Source: Leptofilum sp050292445
GTDB lineage: Bacteria; Chloroflexota; Anaerolineae; Promineifilales; Promineifilaceae
DNA length: 8,163 nucleotides
Direction of reading: 5' to 3'
Assembly: GCA_050292445.1 (NCBI GenBank)
Contig: JBNKLQ010000266.1
Coordinates: 1 to 8,163 of the forward strand
Shown here: positions 1-5,820 of the stretch, in pieces
Position numbering within the stretch: position 1 is the first letter of the stretch
How the letters are laid out: each line of letters starts with the position of its first letter
Translations under genes and position numbers: made by a program
The notes under the pieces: generated by a model
The model's input: only the letters and a program-made list of their open reading frames with translations
The model's database searches: none
What the model was told of the DNA's origin: nothing

Positions 1-1
1 C

Positions 2-1237
2 CTTGAGCTGCCACCAGCACTAACGGGTGTCTCCGCCCGAATTGTGTTGGTGATTGGCAAATGGTTTCCCACAGGGGCGCACAAGGTTGGCGCTGCTTTT
101 GGCTGTCTGGCTCCCACATTGGTAACCGGACAGTTTGACCCCACCACACAAAAAGCCGTCTGGCCTTCAACAGGCAACTACTGCCGTGGCGGCGCTTACG
201 ATTCCAATTTGTTAGCTTGCGAGTCCATCGCCATTTTGCCAGAAGGCATGAGCCGCGAGCGGTTTGAATGGCTGGCCCAGGTGGCTGGAGAAACGATCAA
301 AACACCCGGCACGGAAAGCAATGTCAAAGAGATTTTCGACAAATGTTGGGAACTACGTAATTCCGGTCAGGATTTGGTGATTTTCAACCAGTTCGATCAG
401 TTGGGAAATTATTTGTGGCACCATGAAGTCACTGGCCCGGCAATGGAAGAGGTGCTGAAGCAAATCATGGGGCCGAATGATCGGTATCGCGGCCTGACGG
501 TGACCACTGGTTCGGCTGGAACCATTGCGGCAGGCGATTATCTAAAGAAACTTTACCCACAAAGCAAAATTGCGGCCAGCGAAGCATTGCAGTGCCCCAC
601 TCTGCTGAACAATGGCTTTGGTGCCCATCGCATTGAGGGCATCGGCGACAAGCATGTGCCCTGGATACACAACGTTAAAAATACAGATATGGTGATTGCT
701 ATTGATGATGAAGCCAGCATATCTCTGACGCGGCTGTTTAATGAACCGGCCGGACAGGAATATTTGGTTGAACAAGGCGTATCTTCTGATCTCGTGGAAC
801 AATTGCCGCTTTTGGGTATTTCTGGCATTGCCAACATGCTATCAGCCATTAAGTTTGCCAAATATTATGAGTTGACGGAGCAAGATGTGGTCATGACGGT
901 GGCGACGGATTCCATGGAGATGTATCACAGCCGAGTGGCAGAGTTGCATGAGTCTGAAGGACCGTTTACGGCACTGGAAGCGGCCGGGGCATACCAACGC
1001 TACTTGCTGGGTCAGTCGATTGATTACATGGAAGAGTTGGGATATTACGGCCGTAAACGCATCCACAACCTCAAATATTACACATGGGTCGAACAACAAG
1101 GCAAAACCTACGATGAAATCCAGGCCCAGTGGTACGATGACAGCTACTGGACCAGCATCCCTGGCAAAGCCAATGAAATCGACAAATTGATCGATGAATT
1201 CAATAAAAGAACCGGGCTTCTCCAAGCTTTGTCCTAA
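2..1237 (+). CDS. Fold-type II PLP-dependent enzyme (TrpB/cysteine synthase superfamily), 5' partial
   Basis: The reading frame is open from the first in-frame codon at position 2 to TAA at 1235-1237, so the gene starts upstream of the window; the GTG at 44 is an internal Val codon. Seen: a TGAHKVGAA motif at 71-97, with the presumed Schiff-base Lys at 83-85. Its TGAHK core resembles the tryptophan synthase beta motif. A Gly/Ser-rich phosphate-binding loop (TTGSAGTIAAG) lies at 503-535. A late ATDSMEMY motif at 902-925 has its Ser (911-913) in the position that in cysteine-synthase-like enzymes contacts the PLP ring nitrogen. Together these place it in the fold-type II superfamily (beta-elimination or beta-replacement lyases and synthases). 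The C-terminal part is rich in Trp and Tyr. Substrate is unknown; no TrpA partner lies downstream, so true tryptophan synthase is unlikely. It is separated from the transporter genes by 144 bp with hairpins, so shared function with them is only inferred. Confidence 0.85.
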   Translation, partial: LELPPALTGVSARIVLVIGKWFPTGAHKVGAAFGCLAPTLVTGQFDPTTQKAVWPSTGNYCRGGAYDSNLLACESIAILPEGMSRERFEWLAQVAGETIKTPGTESNVKEIFDKCWELRNSGQDLVIFNQFDQLGNYLWHHEVTGPAMEEVLKQIMGPNDRYRGLTVTTGSAGTIAAGDYLKKLYPQSKIAASEALQCPTLLNNGFGAHRIEGIGDKHVPWIHNVKNTDMVIAIDDEASISLTRLFNEPAGQEYLVEQGVSSDLVEQLPLLGISGIANMLSAIKFAKYYELTEQDVVMTVATDSMEMYHSRVAELHESEGPFTALEAAGAYQRYLLGQSIDYMEELGYYGRKRIHNLKYYTWVEQQGKTYDEIQAQWYDDSYWTSIPGKANEIDKLIDEFNKRTGLLQALS

Positions 1238-1244
1238 GAATTAT

Positions 1245-1269
1245 CAAACTTGTCTGAAGTTTGCTTCAG
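1245..1269 (+). other. Two overlapping, mutually exclusive small hairpins in the leader
   Basis: CAAACTT (1245-1251) can pair with AAGTTTG (1257-1263), a 7-bp stem with a 5-nt loop. CTGAAG (1254-1259) can instead pair with CTTCAG (1264-1269), a 6-bp stem with a TTTG loop. The two structures share bases 1257-1259 and cannot coexist. They follow the stop of the PLP enzyme gene closely and precede the larger hairpin at 1276-1306. This could be an mRNA 3' end structure or part of an attenuator-like leader. I do not recognise a known riboswitch class. Confidence 0.35.
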
Positions 1270-1275
1270 CACTAG

Positions 1276-1306
1276 GGTGAGGTTGTGCTTTTTGGGCAAC
1301 CTCACC
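1276..1306 (+). terminator. 10-bp perfect hairpin, possible terminator of the PLP enzyme transcript
   Basis: GGTGAGGTTG (1276-1285) is perfectly complementary to CAACCTCACC (1297-1306), with an 11-nt loop containing a T run. The downstream bases AAGTTTCATAACTG lack a proper U-tract, so it is at best a weak intrinsic terminator. It may instead be a transcript-stabilising or attenuating hairpin between the PLP enzyme gene and the transporter genes. Confidence 0.45.
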
Positions 1307-1368
1307 AAGTTTCATAACTGCACCATCACAATATCATAGAGAACCAAACTGGGGAGAGCTTGCAATTG

Positions 1369-1374
1369 AGGAGG
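1369..1374 (+). promoter_or_regulatory. Strong Shine-Dalgarno fixing the GTG start of the first permease
   Basis: AGGAGG lies 7 nt upstream of GTG at 1382. This near-perfect Shine-Dalgarno supports the GTG as the true start rather than a later ATG, and suggests strong initiation for the first importer gene. Confidence 0.85.
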
Positions 1375-1381
1375 AAAGCGC

Positions 1382-2614
1382 GTGCAAAAAAACAGGTTTG
1401 ACAGCGTCTTTTTCCAGCGTCTGCTTGATGCGCTGCTGCCATTTGCGGCCGTTTTGGCTGCGTTTCTCATTGGCGCAGTGCTCTTGCTGCTGCAAGGCGT
1501 CAATCCGCTCGAAGCGTACCAGGCTTTATTTGTGGGTGCGTTTGGCAACAAAAACGGCCTCTCAGACACGCTAGTAAAAGCAATCCCCCTCATGTTGGTA
1601 GGGCTGGGCATTGCCATTGCATTTCGGGGCGGGGTTATCAACATCGGGGCTGAAGGGCAAATTATTGTTGGCTCCTTGCTTACCACTTTTGTTGTGGTGC
1701 AAATGGGAGAAAATATCCCCGCTTTTTGGGGAATCGTCATCGGCATGATTGCCGGCGCATTCATGGGAGCCATTTGGGGAGCTATTCCAGGGTATCTCAA
1801 AGCCAAACTAGGGGTGAATGAAATCCTTAGCACCATCATGATGAACCAGATAGCCATCCAGATAGGTTTTTATCTGCTGCGCGGCCCTATGATCGACCCG
1901 GCCGAACTAGAAGCAGGTACGAATATTCCTCATTCAGCGCGGTTGGCGCGCCTTTACGACTTGCCGCGCTTTACCGATTTGGCCCAATCACTAGGTCTCA
2001 CTAAATCAGCCGAAGAACTTGGGTTATCTGGTTACACGGCCGAATTATACGGTGTCCTGGTTGAACCTTCTCGACTGCACACGGGGCTGTTCCTGGCAAT
2101 TCTTGCCGCTATTCTGGTTTACGTGCTGCTGTGGCGCACCACCATTGGCTACCGCATCCGCTCCGTCGGCTTAAATCCACACGCCTCGCGCTATGCAGGC
2201 ATGATGGTGGAACGCACCATGATTCTCTCCATGACGCTCAGCGGCATGTTTGCTGGGCTGGCTGGGGCCGTGGAGATTTTGGGGTTGCACCATAGGATGT
2301 TTGAACCAACGGCCGTTTCCGCTGGTTACGGGTTCTCAGGCATCGTCGCTGCCCTGTTTGGCAAATTACATCCGCTGGGCATCATCCCTTCCTCAATTTT
2401 GTTTGGCGGGCTGCTGGTCGGGGGCGACAAAATGCAGCGCGCCATGCAGGTGCCCCAAGTGCTCATCACCGCTATTTTGGGTCTCGTGGTGCTTTTTGTG
2501 GTTAGCACAGACTACTTCGTGAAAAAACGCGCCAACCGCCGCGTTTCCGCAGATAACAGTGCTCCCCCAGAAAGTGACGATACGCCGCAGCTAGGCGTGG
2601 AGGTGCAGGCATGA
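1382..2614 (+). CDS. ABC importer permease, BMP/nucleoside family (NupP/YufP-like)
   Basis: This 410-aa inner-membrane protein belongs to the BPD_transp_2 permease family, which forms the channel of basic-membrane-protein (nucleoside-type) and simple-sugar importers. Seen: about nine hydrophobic segments, the first near residues 16-38 and the last near 360-382. The GAEGQ motif at residues 89-93 is typical of the first permease of this pair. A cytoplasmic loop RSVGLNP at 260-266, followed by AS-RYAG, corresponds to the site that contacts the ATPase. Between residues about 170 and 232 lies a hydrophilic, probably extracytoplasmic loop that seems longer than in YufP-type relatives (often about 350 aa in total). 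The last 30 residues are a polar tail. It starts with GTG after a strong Shine-Dalgarno, and its stop overlaps the next start (ATGA), so the two permeases are likely co-translated and heterodimerise. Substrate cannot be read from the sequence; purine or pyrimidine nucleosides or bases are plausible from the neighbours. Confidence 0.92.
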   Translation: MQKNRFDSVFFQRLLDALLPFAAVLAAFLIGAVLLLLQGVNPLEAYQALFVGAFGNKNGLSDTLVKAIPLMLVGLGIAIAFRGGVINIGAEGQIIVGSLLTTFVVVQMGENIPAFWGIVIGMIAGAFMGAIWGAIPGYLKAKLGVNEILSTIMMNQIAIQIGFYLLRGPMIDPAELEAGTNIPHSARLARLYDLPRFTDLAQSLGLTKSAEELGLSGYTAELYGVLVEPSRLHTGLFLAILAAILVYVLLWRTTIGYRIRSVGLNPHASRYAGMMVERTMILSMTLSGMFAGLAGAVEILGLHHRMFEPTAVSAGYGFSGIVAALFGKLHPLGIIPSSILFGGLLVGGDKMQRAMQVPQVLITAILGLVVLFVVSTDYFVKKRANRRVSADNSAPPESDDTPQLGVEVQA

Positions 2615-3561
2615 ACAACGGCGATCTGACAACCCTCACCATCATTGTTGGTATTTTGCACTCTGGCATCCGCCTGGCCACGCCCTATTTGTACGCCGCC
2701 ATTGGCGAGATGTTCTCACAGCGTTCCGGCGTCCTCAACCTGGGCGTCGATGGCATCATGCTGATGGGCGCATTTTTTGGCTTCTTTACGGTTTTTAAGA
2801 CTGGTAGCCTGCTGCTTGGGGTATTGGCGGCGGCCTTCGTCGGCGGGCTGATGGGGTTGATTTTGTGCGTGGTTAGCATCACCTACCAGGCAGAGCAGGG
2901 CATTAGCGGCATTGGCCTGTTCATGTTTGGCCTGGGGGCCTCCAGCCTGCTGTTCAAGACAATGCTGGGCACCGTTGAAGGCATCCAGGGGTTTTCAGAA
3001 CTCCATTTTTGTGCTGGCAGCTTCTGCCTGGCCGATGTTCCCATCATTGGCGAGATTTTCTTTAACCACAGCCTGATGACTTATGGCGCATTTGCCCTGG
3101 TGCCGCTGGCCTGGTGGGTGCTTAACAAAACCACCTGGGGCCTCAAAGTGCGCTCGGTGGGGCAAAATCCGGAAGCGGCCGATTCGCTCGGCGTCAATGT
3201 GATTCAGGTGCGTTATACGGCCGTAACCCTTGGTGGCGTCCTGGCAGGCATTGCCGGGGCTTCATTGTCGATCTCCCTGTTGGGCATCTTCCAGGAAAAC
3301 CTCACCAACGGCATGGGCTTCATCGCCGTGGCCCTGGTTTACTTTGGCAGCTGGAAGCCGGTCGGCGTACTGGCCGGGGCGCTGCTCTTCAGTACCGTCA
3401 ACGCCCTTCAGTTGTGGGTGCAAGTGCTCAACCTCAACATCCCCTCGGATGTGGCCGTGATGCTGCCTTACCTGCTCACCATCATCGCCCTGGCGCTGCC
3501 GTTCCGCCGCTCGTTGCAGCCCGCCATGCTCACCAAACCGTTCACTCGTGGAGAAAATTAA
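2611..3561 (+). CDS. ABC importer permease, BMP/nucleoside family (NupQ/YufQ-like)
   Basis: This 316-aa multi-span membrane protein is the second permease of the importer, of ordinary family length (about 300-320 aa). Seen: NLGVDGIMLMGAF, with GVDG at residues 45-48, is the counterpart of the N-x-G-x-E/D-G motif of this subfamily. RSVGQNPEAADSLG, starting at residue 181, is the ATPase-contacting cytoplasmic loop, matching the equivalent loop in the upstream permease. Gly/Ala-rich hydrophobic helices fill the rest, with a short basic C-terminal end. The ATG overlaps the upstream TGA (ATGA at 2611-2614), and GGAGG (2599-2603) lies 7 nt before the ATG, so translation is coupled and close to 1:1 with the first permease. 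A hairpin lies directly after the stop. The family assignment is secure; the transported compound is not known. Confidence 0.92.
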   Translation: MNNGDLTTLTIIVGILHSGIRLATPYLYAAIGEMFSQRSGVLNLGVDGIMLMGAFFGFFTVFKTGSLLLGVLAAAFVGGLMGLILCVVSITYQAEQGISGIGLFMFGLGASSLLFKTMLGTVEGIQGFSELHFCAGSFCLADVPIIGEIFFNHSLMTYGAFALVPLAWWVLNKTTWGLKVRSVGQNPEAADSLGVNVIQVRYTAVTLGGVLAGIAGASLSISLLGIFQENLTNGMGFIAVALVYFGSWKPVGVLAGALLFSTVNALQLWVQVLNLNIPSDVAVMLPYLLTIIALALPFRRSLQPAMLTKPFTRGEN

Positions 3562-3564
3562 CAT

Positions 3565-3593
3565 GTAGGGGCAGGTCTAAAACCTACCCCTGC
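3565..3593 (+). repeat. Intergenic stem-loop between permease and binding-protein genes
   Basis: GTAGGGGCAGGT (3565-3576) pairs with ACCTACCCCTGC (3582-3593), a 12-bp stem with one C-A mismatch, one U-G wobble and a 5-nt loop. It begins four bases after the stop of the second permease. The + strand downstream is A-rich rather than U-rich, so it does not look like an intrinsic terminator for this operon. An intergenic REP-like element or an mRNA-stabilising or processing hairpin that separates permease and binding-protein expression is more likely. Confidence 0.6.
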
Positions 3594-3611
3594 CTAAAAA
3601 ATATTATTGTT

Positions 3612-3617
3612 AAGGAG
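3612..3617 (+). promoter_or_regulatory. Shine-Dalgarno that decides the binding-protein start
   Basis: AAGGAG at 3612-3617, continuing as AAGG, sits 6 nt before ATG 3624. It marks 3624 as the true start. The reading frame stays open further upstream to 3414, but that part overlaps the second permease and would precede the signal peptide. Confidence 0.85.
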
Positions 3618-3623
3618 AAGGAA

Positions 3624-5723
3624 ATGAAACATAAGAGATGGTTATTGATTAGTTTGATGCTGATTTTCAGCCTGCTGTTGATTAGCTGTGGTGGCGGTGA
3701 AGCAGAAACCGACACCGACACCGAAGAAAGCACGCCTGCAGACACCACAGAAAGTGCCGATACGGCCGAAGAAGAAATGGTTGAAGAAGAGGATACGGCC
3801 GTTGAAGATGTCGCCGCTGAGGCTGATGTAGCCGACATTGAGCAGATCCGTATCGCCATTGTCATGCCCAGCACCATCACCGACCTCGCTTGGAGCCAAG
3901 CAATCTACGATTCCCTGCTGCGCCTGCAAGCCGAAGCAGGTGGGCCAGACGTGATGGAAATCGCCTACACCGAGAACATGTTCAACGTGACGGATGCCGC
4001 CGCCGCCCTGCGCGACTACGCCGACGAAGGATTCAGCATCGTTATTGCCCACGGCACGCAGTACGGCACCTCCATGTTTGAGATTGCCCCCGATTATCCA
4101 GAAACAACCTTTGCCTGGGGCACCGCCACCGACACGGGTGCCGATCAAGGTCTGACCAACGTCTTTGCCTATGAAGCGCGCGCCGAAGAAGGTGGCTACG
4201 TGAACGGTGTCCTCGCTGCCAACATGTCCAGTTCTGGTGTGATTGGGGTCGTTGGCCCGGTGGAGGCAGGCGATGCCAAGCTGTACATCGACGGGTTTGA
4301 GGCAGGGGTTCTTGCTGCCAACCCAGATGCTCAGGTAAACATCTCCTACACCGGCTCCTTTGGCGATACAGCCCTGGCTGCTGAAGCCGCAAACACCCAA
4401 ATCGCCGCTGGCGCAGACGTGCTCACCGGATCGGCCCAGCAAGTGGTGGGTGCGATTGGCGTGGCCAGCGAGCAAGGTGTGCCGTGGCTCGGCACCCAAT
4501 CCGACCAAAGCCCCATCGACCCTGACGTCGTGGTTGCCTCCCAGCTGTACAACTGGGATGGTGTACTGAGCGACATCATCAACAAGCACCAGGCAGGCGA
4601 ATATGGTGGTTCCGCCTATGCTCTAACGTTGGCTAATGGTGGCTTGGTAATGGATTTCGCCAACAGCCTGGACGCTGATGCCGTGGCTGCTGCTCAAGCC
4701 GCCGCCGATGCCATTGTAGCGGGCGACATTGATGTGAATGCCGTCCTTGCTGGTGAAGCACCCGCTGCCAGTGATGATGAAGAAATGGCAATGGAATATC
4801 CAGAACTGGAACCAGTACGCGTCGCGCTGGTCATGCCCAGCACCACCACCGATCTGGCCTGGAGCCAATCCATCTACGACTCGCTGGTCATCCTGCAAGC
4901 GCATTACGGCGAAGATAACTTTGAGATTGCCTTCACCGAAAACATGTTCAACGTCACCGATGCGGCTGCGGCCATTCGGGATTATGCAGCCGACGGCTAC
5001 GACCTGGTGATTGCCCACGGGGCACAGTACGGTACCTCGCTCTTCGAGATTGCCCCTGACTTCCCGGAAACCAGCTTTGCCTGGGGTACCACCACCAACA
5101 CCGGCGCAGACGAAGGCGTGACCAACGTCTTTGCCTACGAACCGCGTGCTGAGCAGGGTGGTTACGTCAGCGGCGTGGTGGCCACCTACCTGACCGAATC
5201 GGGCATCATTGGGCTGGTTGGCCCAGTGGACGCTGGCGATGCCAAGCTGCATGTGGATGGCTTCCTGGCAGGCGTGCGCGACACCGACCCAGACATCCAG
5301 GTGAACGTTTCTTTCACCGGCTCTTTTGGCGATACGGCCTTAGCTGCCGAGGCAGCCAACACGCAAATCGCGGCTGGGGCTGACGTGCTAACTGGTTCTT
5401 CCCAGCAGGTGGTTGGCGCGATTGGCGTGGCCAGTGAGAATGGCGTGCCGTGGCTCGGCATCCAGGCCGACCAAAGCCCGGCTGGTTCCGACGTGGTCGT
5501 TGTCACCGTGCTGTACGATTGGGTTCCCACCTTGTTAGAGATGATCACCTCGAACCAGGCGGGTGAGTACGGTGGACGCGTGCTGCAGCTAACGCTGGAA
5601 AACGGCGGCCAGACGATGGTCTACGCCGACAGCCTGCCTGCGGAAGCAGTTGAAGCTGGGATGGCTGCCGAAGAAGGCATCATTGATGGCTCGATTGAGA
5701 TCGTGGCTGAACCGCGTAACTAA
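3624..5723 (+). CDS. Substrate-binding lipoprotein with two tandem BMP domains
   Basis: This 699-aa extracytoplasmic receptor serves the adjacent ABC importer. Residues 1-22 form a lipoprotein signal peptide: a basic start, a hydrophobic core and the lipobox LLISC, with Cys22 as the lipidation site. Residues 26-72 are a very acidic Glu/Asp/Thr/Ala linker. Residues 76-354 are one BMP domain and 399-676 a second, about 71% identical by hand count (198 of 278 positions, one single-residue gap). Both keep MPST-TDLAWSQ-IYDSL, TENMFNVTDAAAA, VIAHG-QYGTS, FAWGT, VGPV-AGDAKL and PWLG-Q-DQSP. The longest identical stretch is 28 residues, starting TGSFGDTALA. A second acidic stretch (ASDDEEMAMEYPELEP) joins the domains. 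BMP receptors such as PnrA or BmpA normally have one domain of roughly 330-360 aa, so this one is about twice the usual size. The repeats differ at many synonymous sites, so the duplication is not recent. Ligand is unknown; nucleoside or nucleobase is likely from family and neighbours. Confidence 0.95.
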   Translation: MKHKRWLLISLMLIFSLLLISCGGGEAETDTDTEESTPADTTESADTAEEEMVEEEDTAVEDVAAEADVADIEQIRIAIVMPSTITDLAWSQAIYDSLLRLQAEAGGPDVMEIAYTENMFNVTDAAAALRDYADEGFSIVIAHGTQYGTSMFEIAPDYPETTFAWGTATDTGADQGLTNVFAYEARAEEGGYVNGVLAANMSSSGVIGVVGPVEAGDAKLYIDGFEAGVLAANPDAQVNISYTGSFGDTALAAEAANTQIAAGADVLTGSAQQVVGAIGVASEQGVPWLGTQSDQSPIDPDVVVASQLYNWDGVLSDIINKHQAGEYGGSAYALTLANGGLVMDFANSLDADAVAAAQAAADAIVAGDIDVNAVLAGEAPAASDDEEMAMEYPELEPVRVALVMPSTTTDLAWSQSIYDSLVILQAHYGEDNFEIAFTENMFNVTDAAAAIRDYAADGYDLVIAHGAQYGTSLFEIAPDFPETSFAWGTTTNTGADEGVTNVFAYEPRAEQGGYVSGVVATYLTESGIIGLVGPVDAGDAKLHVDGFLAGVRDTDPDIQVNVSFTGSFGDTALAAEAANTQIAAGADVLTGSSQQVVGAIGVASENGVPWLGIQADQSPAGSDVVVVTVLYDWVPTLLEMITSNQAGEYGGRVLQLTLENGGQTMVYADSLPAEAVEAGMAAEEGIIDGSIEIVAEPRN
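3849..4685 (+). repeat. BMP domain repeat unit 1 (residues 76-354 of the lipoprotein)
   Basis: This is the first of two directly repeated coding units. It begins at the Arg of RIAIVMPST and ends at DADAV. It is 837 nt long against 834 nt for unit 2; the difference is a single codon after the QAEAGG segment. Homology continues weakly past the stated end (AAADAIVAGDIDV against MAAEEGIIDGSIEI in unit 2). Confidence 0.9.
4818..5651 (+). repeat. BMP domain repeat unit 2 (residues 399-676 of the lipoprotein)
   Basis: This is the second copy, from RVALVMPST to PAEAV. Protein identity to unit 1 is about 71%. Nucleotide identity is broken every few codons, mostly by third-position changes, with exact runs of only about 14-17 nt (for example in GAIGVAS and VPWLG). 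Substitutions that could touch the pocket include HGT to HGA, KLYID to KLHVD, GTQSDQ to GIQADQ and YNW to YDW. Confidence 0.9.
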
Positions 5724-5736
5724 CTTTTGACTTACC

Positions 5737-5802
5737 AGACCTGTCAGGTGCCCATCAAGATTCATGGCAATTGCTGCCTGTATCAGGGCACCTGACAGGT
5801 CT
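5737..5802. repeat. Perfect 17-bp inverted repeat between binding-protein and deaminase genes
   Basis: AGACCTGTCAGGTGCCC (5737-5753) and GGGCACCTGACAGGTCT (5786-5802) are exact reverse complements separated by 32 bases. Each arm also contains its own imperfect dyad (ACCTG-N-CAGGT), with centres at 5744 and 5795, 51 bp apart. It can form a strong RNA hairpin or cruciform. There is no clear T-tract on either side, so it is not a textbook terminator. Partial termination, mRNA 3' end protection of the binding-protein message, a REP/MITE-like element or paired operator sites are all possible. Confidence 0.75.
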
Positions 5803-5820
5803 TTCACCCACCAACCCACT

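Noticed and set aside
2..1237. PLP enzyme as true tryptophan synthase beta subunit
   Set aside because: Only the TGAHK motif fits; the phosphate loop and C-terminal Ser motif are of cysteine-synthase type and no trpA-like gene follows in the window.
1309..1337. Possible promoter before the importer genes (TATCAT at 1332-1337)
   Set aside because: The -10-like hexamer fits 5 of 6 positions, but the sequence 17 bp upstream (GTTTCA) is a poor -35, and such matches are frequent by chance.
3565..3600. Hairpin at 3565-3593 as a Rho-independent terminator for a minus-strand transcript
   Set aside because: The A run on the + strand lies on the 5' side of the hairpin when read from the minus strand, no U-tract follows it there, and no minus-strand gene reads into it.
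3414..3623. Upstream extension of the lipoprotein frame to 3414
   Set aside because: It overlaps the end of the second permease in another frame and would place a signal peptide in the middle of the protein; ATG 3624 has a good Shine-Dalgarno.
3642..4589. Long antisense open frame (315 aa) and similar minus-strand frames at 4623-5252 and 5983-6873
   Set aside because: They lie wholly inside strongly supported + strand genes, resemble no family I know, and arise because GC-biased codons leave the opposite strand poor in stops.
3849..5651. Tandem BMP repeat as an assembly error or very recent duplication
   Set aside because: The copies differ by about 29% at protein level and at many synonymous sites, so it is an old duplication rather than a collapsed or doubled read.
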